Shown: positions 8,573 through 17,799, counted from the first letter of the stretch. The stretch is 64,000 bases of DNA from Roseibium album (GCF_001404515.1 NZ_CXWE01000001.1:372001-436000), one strand, 5' to 3'. A program made the numbers and translations. Notes: a model not told the origin generated them from the letters alone.

Positions 8573-9466
8573 ATGGTCTATAGCCTCCCACCCCTGTCAT
8601 GGCTTCGTGCGTTCGAAGCTTCGGCTCGCCTTGGCAACTTTACCCGGGCGGCAGAAGAACTGTTGATTACACCGGCAGCGGTCAGTTACCAGGTGCGTCA
8701 GCTGGAGCAGAAGCTTGGCTATCCGCTCTTTGAAAGGGTTCACCGTGAACTCGTCCTCACAAGACTGGGCCAAACCTATTTGCCCAGTGTCGAAAAGGCG
8801 TTCTCGGACCTTTCCATCGCCACGGTCTCGGTTTTCGGCGAACGGGATCGCAAGCCGGTCCGTTTCCGCTGTCTGAACAGTTTCAGCCAGCTCTGGATGA
8901 TTCCGCGTTTGAAGTCGTTCCAGCAGGCTTTTCCGGAAATTGAACTGCAGATGATGTCGGCGTCTTGGGCCGAAACGCTGAACCCGGATCTCTTTGACAT
9001 TGATATCCGCTTTGGTGACGGCAGCTGGCGGGACGGAGCTGTTGAGTTCCTGTTGAACGATCCGATCGTCCCCGTTTGTCATCCCCAATTCTCGTTTGAC
9101 GTCAGGGAGAGGGATCTTGATACGCTGGCGCATGCCTCGCGGCTCGACATCATGGGCGTGATAGACACCTGGGAGAGCTTCTTCAGGGCTTTCGGGCATC
9201 CTGCGCCACGACGGACCGGGCTTCAGGTGGACCAGACGCTGTCTGCATTGGAACTGGCCGCTCTCGGCCATGGCCATGCTCTCGTGCTTGAAACGCTCGC
9301 GCAGCCCTACCTGGAAACCGGGCGGCTGGTTCTTTCCTGTGACAGGAAAATCAAGAGCCGCCACAGCTACTATCTGGTCACCTCCGGTCCGCGGCAGGGT
9401 CTGGGGTCAGACGCTCAGATTTTTTGCAGCTGGTTGATCGGTGAACTGGGAGCCAAGGATCTGTGA
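8573..9466 (+). CDS. LysR-family transcriptional regulator (GcvA-like)
   Basis: A regulator of about 297 residues. It begins SLPPLSWLRAFEASARLGNF and continues with TRAAEELLITPAAVSYQVRQ, the GcvA-type LysR winged helix. The rest is a periplasmic-binding-like effector domain, with RFRCLNSFSQLWMIPRL at its start and LELAALGHGHALV later. The start is uncertain: ATG 8573 gives the usual short GcvA N-terminus, while ATG 8537 adds 12 residues; neither has a strong ribosome site. It is divergent from the GMC-ALDH-enolase operon and is the obvious candidate activator. It ends eight bases before the end of the convergent cti gene. Confidence 0.92.
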   Translation: MVYSLPPLSWLRAFEASARLGNFTRAAEELLITPAAVSYQVRQLEQKLGYPLFERVHRELVLTRLGQTYLPSVEKAFSDLSIATVSVFGERDRKPVRFRCLNSFSQLWMIPRLKSFQQAFPEIELQMMSASWAETLNPDLFDIDIRFGDGSWRDGAVEFLLNDPIVPVCHPQFSFDVRERDLDTLAHASRLDIMGVIDTWESFFRAFGHPAPRRTGLQVDQTLSALELAALGHGHALVLETLAQPYLETGRLVLSCDRKIKSRHSYYLVTSGPRQGLGSDAQIFCSWLIGELGAKDL

Positions 9467-9473
9467 CCGTTCA

Positions 9474-11861
9474 TCAATCGACCGAAAAGGTGAATTGAAA
9501 CAGCCTTTCGATGGGATCCAGGGGTTTGGGGTCGCGGTATCGGTTGATGTCAAGAAGTCCGGCCTGGACAGCACTCTGCTCGTTGAGGCGGGACTGGACA
9601 AGATCGTAGGTTTGCCAGAACCGGGGATCGGTTCTGCGCACACCATATGTCTCTACCACCTTCAGATAGTCCTGTTGGCTGCGGATGGACCTGACATCCT
9701 CAACAAAGGCGGGGACGTCTTTTGCATCCATTCTGAATGCGAAATTCGGGTAGCTGCTGAACTGGCCCGGCACGATTGTAAGTTCGTCCTCTTCCGGTTC
9801 CCGCCGCAGATCTTCGTTGAAGATAAATGCAACATTGCTGTGGGCCATATCGTGCGCAATCGTGAAAATGTCCTCCGTCTGCCCGTCCTCGATAATGAGT
9901 ATTGAAATGTCGGGCAGGAATTTCACGAATGGAGCAGGATGTCCGCTCAGCGGACGCAACTGACCGGCGACAGTGGTCTGCTGCGCACAATTATTGCCGT
10001 CGCAACGGTTGATAGGGTCGCTCGCTGGCCAGAGATCGGGTTCAGTCTTGAGCAGTTCAGACAGGAATTCGGACTTGGGATGGTCCGTTTTGAAGTCAAC
10101 ACCTGTTGGTGTCTCGGTATCGAGAGGACTTTCCTTCCATTGATCGATCAGTGTGGCGAGTGGTCCTTCGTACCAGCTGTCATGGAGTGGTTCCCTGACG
10201 TCGGGTGGCATGAAATACAGGAACATCCTTTCACCCTCGCGGCGAAGATTGTCCATGTACATCCGGGTCGTCAGCTGGTGCTCCACATTCCCGAAAACAT
10301 CAAAGCCTGCGACGAGATCGTAGTAGACCCTTTCAAACAGGGGAAAGTCGATTACCCAGGCAGTTTTCGGAAAGGCTCCCTGATACCCGGTGACCACCGA
10401 GGCGGAGGAAAAATTCCGGTAAATCGTCAGCCGTGCATCGATGTTGGTTCCATCGCCATCCCAGATATCAGAATACCCGAGGCCGCCGTCTGTCCTGGCT
10501 TTCTCGGCATAGCGCTTTTGCCGGAAGGCCTGATACTTGACGGGCCCAACCAGGAGAAAACTCTTGAGGCGCTCTGTTATCTTGTCGTCCGAAACGGCGA
10601 CCGGAAGTTCGAGGATCGGAATCGCGTCTTGAAGGTAGGTCGGATCGGTGACCGACAGATCTGAAGCGGGGTCCAGGAACGATATCCAGAATCGATCCTG
10701 GATAACATTGACCGCAACCTGCCCGTAGCAGACGGGACCTCGAATGAAGGTGCGCACGAAAAACAGCGCATCGTCCAACAGGAACTGGTACCGGCTGTGT
10801 GGCGGAAGTGCCTTAAAGGTGGAAAGGGGGTTCCCGCCAGCCTCCTTGGAGTAGGACGGAAGCTCGTCAATCGTCCAGTCGTTCGAAAGGAACAGGTCCT
10901 CGAAGCGGCGCAGCCGGTTCTGACCGATCTCGTAGACAATATGTTCCTTGTGGAGAATTGTGCCATCGATCGGAACCAGCCGATAGAAGAAGCGACCTCC
11001 GGGATCATCGAACGGACGGCGGGAGGGGATTTCATCCGGTTCGGAGCCTGGTGCCGAGCTGGATCTGATGAGGCGGAAGAAACGCCGTGGACTGTCACCT
11101 TCAATGTAGAGATGCGCCAGAAAGAGATGTTCGAAAATGTAGCGGGCAACAAGTTTCGATTTGAGCGTCTCCCTGTTGAAGAAAGCCTCAACCCTGCGGA
11201 CTTCGTCTGCAATGTTCTGGGGAATGACCGTTGCGCTCGTATCCGCGGGGGCACCATCGGATGCCCAGGCGAGAAGACGACGATAGTCCTCGTCGGGAAG
11301 CGGAGCGGTTCCGAAGGGCATGCCGGCGAAAGGGTGATCAGCCAAAAAACCGCTGATTTCAGACGGTGTCGGGCAGCTGTTCTTTCTCAGCGGGCTGATG
11401 TCGAGGCTGTCGGGCAGGGCAGCGCCCGGTTTGAAATCCTGGCTGCGTCCGGCCTTCAGGAGCTGCTCGAGCATGGACTGGTGCCCGCTGCCGCCGTTGA
11501 CCGAAAAAAATCCTTTTTCACGCCATTGGGGAACCGTCCTCGCATCAATGCCGAGCCGCGTCATCGGCGCATCTTCAAGGCGCGAGGAATCGTACACCCT
11601 CGCCTTCGTGGCGCCGCGTTGCCATCCGTCTGCCGATGAAAGTTTCAACTGGCAGGGCGCATCATAGCAGCCATGGCAGACAACACAGCGTTTGTTGAGA
11701 ACATCCTGGATCGTCGAATGGGATGAAGCTTCCTTCGTGTCACTCGCCGAAGCAGAATCGATGACAGCAAAGATCAGGGGCAGCAGCAGAAGACAGAGCA
11801 TGCCATGGATCTTTCCAAGACTGGCAACCTGCCGAATTAGTGAAAGAATCCTGCGCCGCAT
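9474..11861 (-). CDS. cti: Fatty acid cis/trans isomerase Cti
   Basis: A 795-residue protein, the usual length for Cti, which converts cis unsaturated phospholipid acyl chains to trans and so stiffens the membrane under solvent or heat stress. A hydrophobic export segment at about 20-38 is followed by a single c-type heme site, CVVCH (Cys59, Cys62, His63), in the context KRCVVCHGCYDAPCQLKLSS; both are hallmarks of Cti and place it in the periplasm. The later segments HKEHIVYEIG and THMYMD-like regions fit the family. The start is ATG 11861 with GGGGGAT upstream. It lies seven bases after a small membrane protein gene and is probably co-transcribed with it. Its 3-prime end nearly meets the convergent LysR gene. 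Confidence 0.93.
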   Translation of the reverse strand: MRRRILSLIRQVASLGKIHGMLCLLLLPLIFAVIDSASASDTKEASSHSTIQDVLNKRCVVCHGCYDAPCQLKLSSADGWQRGATKARVYDSSRLEDAPMTRLGIDARTVPQWREKGFFSVNGGSGHQSMLEQLLKAGRSQDFKPGAALPDSLDISPLRKNSCPTPSEISGFLADHPFAGMPFGTAPLPDEDYRRLLAWASDGAPADTSATVIPQNIADEVRRVEAFFNRETLKSKLVARYIFEHLFLAHLYIEGDSPRRFFRLIRSSSAPGSEPDEIPSRRPFDDPGGRFFYRLVPIDGTILHKEHIVYEIGQNRLRRFEDLFLSNDWTIDELPSYSKEAGGNPLSTFKALPPHSRYQFLLDDALFFVRTFIRGPVCYGQVAVNVIQDRFWISFLDPASDLSVTDPTYLQDAIPILELPVAVSDDKITERLKSFLLVGPVKYQAFRQKRYAEKARTDGGLGYSDIWDGDGTNIDARLTIYRNFSSASVVTGYQGAFPKTAWVIDFPLFERVYYDLVAGFDVFGNVEHQLTTRMYMDNLRREGERMFLYFMPPDVREPLHDSWYEGPLATLIDQWKESPLDTETPTGVDFKTDHPKSEFLSELLKTEPDLWPASDPINRCDGNNCAQQTTVAGQLRPLSGHPAPFVKFLPDISILIIEDGQTEDIFTIAHDMAHSNVAFIFNEDLRREPEEDELTIVPGQFSSYPNFAFRMDAKDVPAFVEDVRSIRSQQDYLKVVETYGVRRTDPRFWQTYDLVQSRLNEQSAVQAGLLDINRYRDPKPLDPIERLFQFTFSVD

Positions 11862-11868
11862 GCTGCAT

Positions 11869-12123
11869 CTATCCCCCGTCTTCGTCCATTCTTGGCCGGG
11901 TCTGCCGGGTGGGGTCTTCAGGTCCCTTGTATGCGTAAAGATAGGACCAGGCCGCGTAAAGTGCGACAGCTCCGACGAAAATTGCCCATCCGGAATTTCC
12001 GAGAGCGTATTCCATCACTGCCCAGCCACCACAAAATACGACAAGCACAATGCGTCGCCACAACGGATCTAGCCAGGGGTGTTCTGCAGGTCCTAACACA
12101 GTTTTGCCTTCCTTCCGGGTCAT
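11869..12123 (-). CDS. Small two-helix membrane protein (DUF3329-like)
   Basis: An 84-residue protein with a polar N-terminus (HPWLDPLWRR), two hydrophobic segments (about 24-40 and 46-62) and an acidic, Arg-rich tail. The sequence pattern HP-x2-DPLWRR followed by GWAVMEY and AVALYAAWSY resembles small alphaproteobacterial DUF3329-type proteins; this match is from memory and not certain. It precedes cti by seven bases on the same strand, so both are probably made from one mRNA. A role beside Cti in the membrane is possible but not shown. No strong ribosome site is visible before the ATG at 12123. Confidence 0.7.
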   Translation of the reverse strand: MTRKEGKTVLGPAEHPWLDPLWRRIVLVVFCGGWAVMEYALGNSGWAIFVGAVALYAAWSYLYAYKGPEDPTRQTRPRMDEDGG

Positions 12124-12327
12124 GCGGGCTCGATCATTTCATCGGACGCGCCGAAACTGTCAAGACCGTCAATTTAACGCAAGGTGAATGGCAAGGGCTT
12201 GCAAAATCAAGCAAAACTTGCTCACCGAAGGTTGATTTCGTCTTGAATCCGCCGCGTGAACGAGAGAAGGTGAGCGCAATTCGGACCAGAACACGCAATC
12301 CTTTCAAAAGGGAGCTGGCGATCCGCG

Positions 12328-13653
12328 ATGCTGACAACGCTTGATCTCCTGACGGCGAACGACACGCCGGGATGCCACGCGCCTTCCTACTATGCTGCGA
12401 CAGCAAATGCGATGACGGCTCACCCGCGGCTTGATGAAACGCTGAACTGCCAGGTCTGCATCGTCGGAGGAGGCTATACCGGCCTGTCCGCTGCCCTTCA
12501 TTTGGCCGAGAAAGGGCTGGATGTTGTTCTTCTGGAAGCAAACAGGATTGGTTGGGGGGCTTCAGGGCGCAACGGCGGGCAGGTTGGATCGGGGCAGCGT
12601 GTGGAGCAGACCGAGCTGGAGCAACGTCACGGACAGGCACATGCAAAACTCCTGTGGGGTCTGGCGGAAGAGTCAAAAGCCCTCGTCAGGGGGCTGATTT
12701 CGCGTCATGGCATCGCCTGTGATTACTCCCCTGGCATTCTTCATGCTGACCACCGAAAGTCATATGTCGAGGAGAGCCGTGACTATGTCGAGCATCTGCG
12801 GCTCGTTTATGGCTATGAGGACATCCGGTTCGTCGATGGTGACGAGATAGGGCAACATGTCGGCAGCCCGCGTTATTTCGGCGGATCGCTCGACCTGGGC
12901 GCCGGACATCTTCATCCACTGAACTTTGCGCTGGGGATCGGCGGTGCCGCCCAGGCCGCCGGTGCGAAGATTTTCGAAGAAACGAGGGTCACCGGGATTG
13001 ATGGCAAGGGTAGCGGGCGGATTACGGTCAGGACGGCAACGGGCGACGTCAAGGCCGACCACCTTATCCTGGCATGCAACGGCTATCTCGGCCGCCTCGA
13101 TCGCCAGACGGCTGCTCACGTCATGCCGATCAACAACTACATCGTGGCGACAGAACCTTTTTCCGAAGAAGAAGCAAAGCAGCTCATTGGAAACAATGCC
13201 GCCGTTGCCGACAGCAAGTTTGTCATCAACTATTTCCGTCTTTCCGCGGACCGCCGCCTCCTGTTCGGCGGTGGTGAAAATTACGGTTACAGGTTTCCGG
13301 ACGATATCAAGTCCTTTGTCCGTGCTCCCATGCTGGAGATATTCCCGCAACTGAAAGATGTCGGCATTGACTATGGCTGGGGAGGCACGTTGGCGATAAC
13401 GCCGAAACGCATGCCCTATTTTGCAAGGCTGGCCCCCAACATGCTGACTGCGACGGGCTATTCAGGGCACGGTGTCGCCATGGCGACCCTCGGCGGACAG
13501 ATCCTGGCAGAGGCAGTATCGGGGACCGCCGGTCGGTTCGATGTTTTCGACAAGCTGGAAATTCCCGCATTTCCGGGCGGGGATCGTCTGCGGTTTCCGC
13601 TTCTGGTTCTGGCAATGACATGGTTTTCGCTTCGCGACAGGCTCGGGTTTTGA
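12328..13653 (+). CDS. FAD-dependent amine oxidase, gamma-glutamylputrescine oxidase-like (PuuB/OrdL type)
   Basis: A 441-residue DAO-family flavoprotein. The N-terminal HAPSYYAATAN is typical of PuuB-like enzymes; it is followed by the FAD motif CQVCIVGGGYTGLSAALHLA (about 43-61) and WGASGRNGGQVGSG, where the flavin is held. The C-terminal TATGYSGHGVAMATLGGQILAE closes the FAD site. These enzymes oxidise secondary or primary amines such as gamma-glutamylputrescine to an aldehyde, with release of hydrogen peroxide. No puuA, puuC or puuD gene is near, so the substrate is open. It is followed after one base by a second enzyme of the same family. The start ATG 12328 has GGGAG about 12 bases upstream. 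Confidence 0.9.
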   Translation: MLTTLDLLTANDTPGCHAPSYYAATANAMTAHPRLDETLNCQVCIVGGGYTGLSAALHLAEKGLDVVLLEANRIGWGASGRNGGQVGSGQRVEQTELEQRHGQAHAKLLWGLAEESKALVRGLISRHGIACDYSPGILHADHRKSYVEESRDYVEHLRLVYGYEDIRFVDGDEIGQHVGSPRYFGGSLDLGAGHLHPLNFALGIGGAAQAAGAKIFEETRVTGIDGKGSGRITVRTATGDVKADHLILACNGYLGRLDRQTAAHVMPINNYIVATEPFSEEEAKQLIGNNAAVADSKFVINYFRLSADRRLLFGGGENYGYRFPDDIKSFVRAPMLEIFPQLKDVGIDYGWGGTLAITPKRMPYFARLAPNMLTATGYSGHGVAMATLGGQILAEAVSGTAGRFDVFDKLEIPAFPGGDRLRFPLLVLAMTWFSLRDRLGF

Positions 13654-13654
13654 C

Positions 13655-14977
13655 ATGTTGCAGCAGAGCAGGACCCCGCGCGAAACGATAGGCAGCTATT
13701 GGGAGGCAAGCGTCGACCACGTGCGTCAGGACCGGCAGCTGATCGGCAATGCGCATTTTGATGTCGCTGTTATCGGGGCTGGTTACGCCGGTCTCAGCGC
13801 GGCGTTGAAGCTTGCAAAGAGCGGACTTTCGATTGGAGTTCTGGAAGCCGAACATGTCGGTTTTGGTGCGTCCGGACGAAACGGAGGTTTCTGTTGCCTG
13901 GGTGGAACGAAACTCGATGCACGCCAGCTGATCAGGAGGTTTGGGCTTGATGAGGCGCGGAAATTCGCCGCCTATCAGGTCGCGGGGATCAATCTTGTTG
14001 CACAACGGCTCGAAAACTGGGGTGTCGATGCAGACTGTCACTCGAAGGGAGAAATCTGTCTGGCGCATCGTCCGAAGGATCTTGCAAGCCTGAAGGAAGA
14101 GGCGGCATTCCTCAAGGATAACTTCGGCATCAGGACCCGCGTTCTTGGAAAGAGTGAACTGGATTCGGAAGGGTATGGTGGTCCGGAATTCCATGGTGGC
14201 CTGCATATGCCATATGGCTTTGCCCTCAATCCGCTGAAGTATCTACTCGCACTCGGTGATCAAGTGCGCCAGGCTGGTGGTCGGATCTTTGGCAAGTCAC
14301 CGGTCACTGGTGTGAATCAGGATGGTGAGTGCTGGCGCCTGGAAACGGAGCATGGATACGTCAGGGCCAAAAAGATCGTGCTGGCAGGCAACGGTTATGC
14401 CCGTGAGACCGTGCCGAAATGGTTGCATGGCCGCACGTTGCCGGTCATGTCATCCATCCAGGTAACGCGTCCGCTGAGCGAAGGAGAGCTGTCCGATCAG
14501 GGATGGACCGCGGACACGATGGCTGCAGATACAAGAAAACTGCTGCATTATTTTCGCCTGTTGCCCGACAGACGGTTCCTGTTTGGAACCCGCGGAGGGA
14601 TCTTCGAAAAGGCGCCCGCGCTGACAGCCATGCAAAAGCGCGCCCGCAACGACTTTGAGACCATGTTTCCGGCATGGGCGCATGTCGAGACGGAATTTGC
14701 CTGGCACGGCAATGTCTGTCTCGCGCGCAACCTGACGCCATTCGTCGGGGAAGTCCCGCGCATGGACGGCATCTACGCGGCCATGGGCTGGCATGGCAGC
14801 GGAATAGCGATGGCGTCCCTATCCGGTGAGAAGATCGCCGGTCTGGTAACCGGCTCTCTGAGACGGGACGATCTGCCGTCTCCTTTGCAAATTCCGTTTC
14901 GAAAGTTCCCCTTGCCGGCCTTCCGAAAATTGTATCTGCAAGGCGCCTACTGGATTTACGGGTGGCTTGACCGGTAA
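13655..14977 (+). CDS. Second FAD-dependent amine oxidase of the DAO family, paired with the preceding gene
   Basis: A 440-residue protein of nearly the same length and plan as its neighbour. It has an N-terminal GSYWEASV, an FAD motif FDVAVIGAGYAGLSAALKLA (about 37-55), FGASGRNGGFCCLGGTKLD, and a C-terminal AMGWHGSGIAMASLSGEKIAG. The ATG follows the stop of the first oxidase after one base, so the two are translationally linked. The proteins are clearly related but diverged, which points to an old duplication with separate substrates or a heteromeric enzyme. Relatives are annotated as gamma-glutamylputrescine oxidases or glycine/D-amino acid oxidases. No terminator was seen behind it. Confidence 0.9.
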   Translation: MLQQSRTPRETIGSYWEASVDHVRQDRQLIGNAHFDVAVIGAGYAGLSAALKLAKSGLSIGVLEAEHVGFGASGRNGGFCCLGGTKLDARQLIRRFGLDEARKFAAYQVAGINLVAQRLENWGVDADCHSKGEICLAHRPKDLASLKEEAAFLKDNFGIRTRVLGKSELDSEGYGGPEFHGGLHMPYGFALNPLKYLLALGDQVRQAGGRIFGKSPVTGVNQDGECWRLETEHGYVRAKKIVLAGNGYARETVPKWLHGRTLPVMSSIQVTRPLSEGELSDQGWTADTMAADTRKLLHYFRLLPDRRFLFGTRGGIFEKAPALTAMQKRARNDFETMFPAWAHVETEFAWHGNVCLARNLTPFVGEVPRMDGIYAAMGWHGSGIAMASLSGEKIAGLVTGSLRRDDLPSPLQIPFRKFPLPAFRKLYLQGAYWIYGWLDR

Positions 14978-15011
14978 CGCAACCAGCCGGTTAATCAGCC
15001 TTTCCGGAAAT

Positions 15012-15407
15012 CTATTTGACCTGGATGATGTATTTGTTGGACACGTTTCTGATTTTGGCAGTCCCATAGGTGTGCATGTCCATTGTAAATCTTACATTGA
15101 AGACATCTTCGCCGCGGAAGCCCCGGTTCGGTTTGTAGACGATGACCGTACCCTTGACCGTTTTTCCCGCACAACGACCGGCATTTTCGCCAAGCTTTCC
15201 GCTGACCTGCTTGAACGAAACCGAGCCGTTTTTCGGAGCTCTGGTAACTTTCATTTTCGGAATGATGCCGGCGCCGCAATAGGGTCCGTAAACGGCGTGA
15301 GAGCCGACGGCAGATGCTCTGTTCGCCGGCACTGTTTCCCGGATCGTGTCAGCGAGGCTAAAGGTGGAAAACAGGGCTAGGAATATGAAGCCGAGTAGAA
15401 TGCGCAT
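15012..15407 (-). CDS. Secreted hypothetical protein
   Basis: A 131-residue protein with a signal peptide (MRILLGFIFLALFSTFSLA, cut near ADT). The mature part is about 110 residues, basic, rich in Lys/Gly/Val, with a Cys in YGPYCGAG and another in GRCAGK that could form a disulfide. Alternating hydrophobic residues (VSFKQVSG, GTVIVYKPNRGF, DVFNVRF) suggest a small beta-sandwich. I do not recognise the family. It stands alone between the amine oxidase pair, which converges on it, and the divergent ClbS-like gene. Confidence 0.75.
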   Translation of the reverse strand: MRILLGFIFLALFSTFSLADTIRETVPANRASAVGSHAVYGPYCGAGIIPKMKVTRAPKNGSVSFKQVSGKLGENAGRCAGKTVKGTVIVYKPNRGFRGEDVFNVRFTMDMHTYGTAKIRNVSNKYIIQVK

Positions 15408-15685
15408 TGTCTGACCTTGTCATTATTATCGAGTGTAACTTGGCTAAAAGACACCCTTTTTAATTGCAATGACTGATGCTGTTTGACGCGTAAAAATAAT
15501 CACGTGTTGCCAAGATGCAGCTCTGGATAGGTTGCTCGGGTTGTTCTATCCGGAAGGCCAGCGATTCCCGCATTGATTTGCCGGATGCCCGGCGACTTGA
15601 CAGGCATTCGACATGCGGCTTGGCAAAGATCAATGCCGCTTTTTACTGGCTGCGCTTTATTCACGGAAACAGGTGGGAGAATGCA

Positions 15686-16192
15686 ATGGCGGCCAAATCG
15701 AAACAGGAACTCCTGTCACTTGCACTGAAGGAATTTGAAAAACTCTGCCGGTTGCTTGATATCCTGCCTGCCGGTCTTCGCCTTGAACTGGACGATGAAG
15801 GCGTTTCGCCCAAGGACATAGTCGCTCATCGGGCGCACTGGATCGACCTGTTCCTTGGCTGGTATCTGGATGGGCAAGAGGAAAAGACAGTTTACTTTCC
15901 CGCCGAGGGGTACAAATGGAACGAAACAAAGCGGTACAACGCCGACCTTCGTGCTCGGCAGAAGGGGATGACCTGGACAGAAGCAGTTGCGCTGCTTGAA
16001 CGTAATCACAACAAGCTGCTGCGATTGATTGAGTCCCTGTCTGACGATCAGCTCTACAGCGCACCGATGAAAGGCGCCAACAATGCCTGGCCGACGGGCC
16101 GTTGGGCGGAAGCAGCGGGACCGAGCCACTATCGTTCGGCAACAAAGTATTTGCGCCAGGGGATCAGGCGGTTCAATTCCAAGCCCCAATAA
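15686..16192 (+). CDS. ClbS/DfsB-family four-helix bundle protein (DUF1706)
   Basis: A 168-residue, mostly helical protein. Family-typical features are the start KQELLSLALKEFEKLC, a central HRAHWIDLFLGWYLDGQ, then YKWNETKRYNADLRARQKG and a C-terminal SHYRSATKYLRQGIRR. ClbS is the colibactin self-resistance cyclopropane hydrolase, and DfsB is a related protein; most homologues outside such clusters have no known role. I chose ATG 15686 because AGGTGGGAGA lies just before it; upstream in-frame sequence back to 15515 looks non-coding. The gene is monocistronic and converges on the GNAT gene. Confidence 0.85.
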   Translation: MAAKSKQELLSLALKEFEKLCRLLDILPAGLRLELDDEGVSPKDIVAHRAHWIDLFLGWYLDGQEEKTVYFPAEGYKWNETKRYNADLRARQKGMTWTEAVALLERNHNKLLRLIESLSDDQLYSAPMKGANNAWPTGRWAEAAGPSHYRSATKYLRQGIRRFNSKPQ

Positions 16193-16239
16193 GGTGGGAA
16201 CTTTGCCGGGTTGTCGTGCATGACAGTTCTGCCTGCAGC

Positions 16240-16926
16240 TCAGGAACTCCGGCGGACGACCGCGACGTTTACTTCGCTCCAGATGTCAAAGCCGAGCTTG
16301 CGGTAAAGTGCAATCGCGCCATGATTGTCTGCATAAGCGTGAAGAAATGGTTTGTCGCCGCGGCTCCGTATGACTTTGGCAATGTGAAGCGTTAGGGCGG
16401 TTGCCAGTCCACGCCCCTGAAAGTCCGGATGCGTGCAAAGACCGCTGATCTCCGTGTAACCTTCAAGGTTCAACCGCGTGCCGCCCATGGCAGCCAGCCG
16501 ATTGTCCAGTTTTACGCCCCAGAACGTCCCGAGTTCCGGGGTGCGTCTGGTGAAAGGGCCTGGCTGAGTGAGGTCCGCAAGTGCGACCATTTCCGGAATG
16601 TCGTCACTCGACAGGGGCACGATCATGGGAGCGGAGGCTTCAGGTTCCCGGGCGGTGTTTTCCATCATCAGAACGCCAAGTGCGGTCTTGTCCGCGACCA
16701 GCGTTTCGGGAAGCGTGATCTGTTCAGCCTGTAGCAGGAAGACCGGTTTGTCGCCGGGGCAAATCAGCTCTGTCAAGGCTGCGAGCGCATCTGCCGAATT
16801 GTCTTTCGAGGCTGCAAACGGCGAAATTTCTGGATCGAACCTCCGAGCGAGCGTTCCCCGCTTTGAAAAGTGATCCTGGCGGGTCGTGAGAGCAGACCAG
16901 ACAACTCGGTTCAGCAAACTGGTCAT
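16240..16926 (-). CDS. GNAT-family N-acetyltransferase
   Basis: A 228-residue protein. The C-terminal half is a GNAT fold with the acetyl-CoA loop in CTHPDFQGRGLATAL (about 163-177) and the NHGAIALYRKLGF motif typical of the last helix. The first 90 residues are a less conserved domain, as in FR47-like GNATs. It transfers an acetyl group to an unknown amine. The ATG overlaps the stop of the upstream monooxygenase-like gene by four bases, so it is the third gene of the marR operon. A role in detoxification or antibiotic modification is a guess from this context. Confidence 0.88.
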   Translation of the reverse strand: MTSLLNRVVWSALTTRQDHFSKRGTLARRFDPEISPFAASKDNSADALAALTELICPGDKPVFLLQAEQITLPETLVADKTALGVLMMENTAREPEASAPMIVPLSSDDIPEMVALADLTQPGPFTRRTPELGTFWGVKLDNRLAAMGGTRLNLEGYTEISGLCTHPDFQGRGLATALTLHIAKVIRSRGDKPFLHAYADNHGAIALYRKLGFDIWSEVNVAVVRRSS

Positions 16927-17255
16927 GTCATGGCACCTGCAGCGTTCCGGGATAAAAGGAATTCATAGTGTTCGGCCGTCTGGTCCCAACGCTTCAGAAC
17001 TTCCTGTGCAGCACCGGGAACATGGCTTCTTGCATAATTCGGCCCCTGAAAGGCAATGACATCGTCAATCGAGCGAAAACTCATGATGGTTTTGAATTCC
17101 ACTTCATCTGTCAGATCGCGTCTCAGAACTTCAATGCCGAGATAACCTGGAATGGTCTTGGCCTCGATGCCGGGAATGACCGTGTCCGTCAGGATACCGA
17201 AGTACCGATCGGCGTTTTCATGCGTCGTCCAGCCATGCCAGATGCGTTTGATCAT
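16923..17255 (-). CDS. Antibiotic biosynthesis monooxygenase (ABM)-like protein
   Basis: A 110-residue protein with a dimeric ferredoxin-like pattern: IKRIWHGWTTHENADRYF at the start, GYLGIEVLRRD in the middle and FKTIMSFRSIDDVIAF before the C-terminal helix. This matches small ABM/NIPSNAP-like proteins, whose functions are usually unknown. I chose ATG 17255, since it overlaps the marR stop by four bases (ATGA) and gives a normal ABM start. It is the middle gene of a tightly packed marR-ABM-GNAT operon. Confidence 0.82.
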   Translation of the reverse strand: MIKRIWHGWTTHENADRYFGILTDTVIPGIEAKTIPGYLGIEVLRRDLTDEVEFKTIMSFRSIDDVIAFQGPNYARSHVPGAAQEVLKRWDQTAEHYEFLLSRNAAGAMT

Positions 17256-17782
17256 CGGGGGTCCTCCATCTCCTGTGCCAATCGACTCCAGTCGGGAAGG
17301 GAATCCGAGGAGCATCGTTTCCTAAGCGGTTGCTCGTCAAGCGCGTCTTCCAGTTGGGAAAGCTGTTGCAAAAGCGACCCCTCCAGTCCTGCACAGGCAT
17401 CCTTGACCGCCAGCATGACTTTGGGCCACAGGGTCTGCTGCAGATGCCAGACGAGCGCAACGCCGCGATCGGTCAGTGCGATTCTGTTGACACGCCGGTC
17501 TTTTTCATCCGGCTGGCTCTCGACAAGCCCTGCAGCCTTCAGCTTGTTGACCATGCGTGTGACACCGGGCTGGCTTTGTCCAAGCGCCTCTGCAAGATGA
17601 CCGATACTAAGGGAGCCGTTTCGATCAAGAGTCGCCAGCACCGGATTGAGCGACGCGGACAACTCCGCCTTGGCAACTTCGTTGCTGATTTCCTGTGTTT
17701 GCGACTGCAGTTTTTCACCGATCCGTTTCAGCCTGCTGCCAAGTGTGCCGTACCCGAGTGATCGGACAACATCTTCAATCAT
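17252..17782 (-). CDS. MarR-family transcriptional regulator
   Basis: A 176-residue protein with a MarR winged helix in the middle: GSLSIGHLAEALGQSQPGVT, then RMVNKLKAAGLVESQPDEKD and the wing RRVNRIALTDRG. Helices before and after it form the dimer interface. It is the first gene of an operon with the ABM-like and GNAT genes, joined by four-base overlaps, and probably represses this operon in response to a small aromatic or lipophilic ligand. It is divergent from the ArsR-SRPBCC pair across a very AT-rich 90-base gap. Confidence 0.92.
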   Translation of the reverse strand: MIEDVVRSLGYGTLGSRLKRIGEKLQSQTQEISNEVAKAELSASLNPVLATLDRNGSLSIGHLAEALGQSQPGVTRMVNKLKAAGLVESQPDEKDRRVNRIALTDRGVALVWHLQQTLWPKVMLAVKDACAGLEGSLLQQLSQLEDALDEQPLRKRCSSDSLPDWSRLAQEMEDPR

Positions 17783-17799
17783 GGTTAGACTCCATAAGC

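Noticed and set aside
12134-12676. A 180-codon minus-strand frame over the start of the first amine oxidase
   Set aside because: It is an antisense shadow of a clear FAD enzyme gene and is rich in Arg, Ser and Pro, as shadows usually are here.
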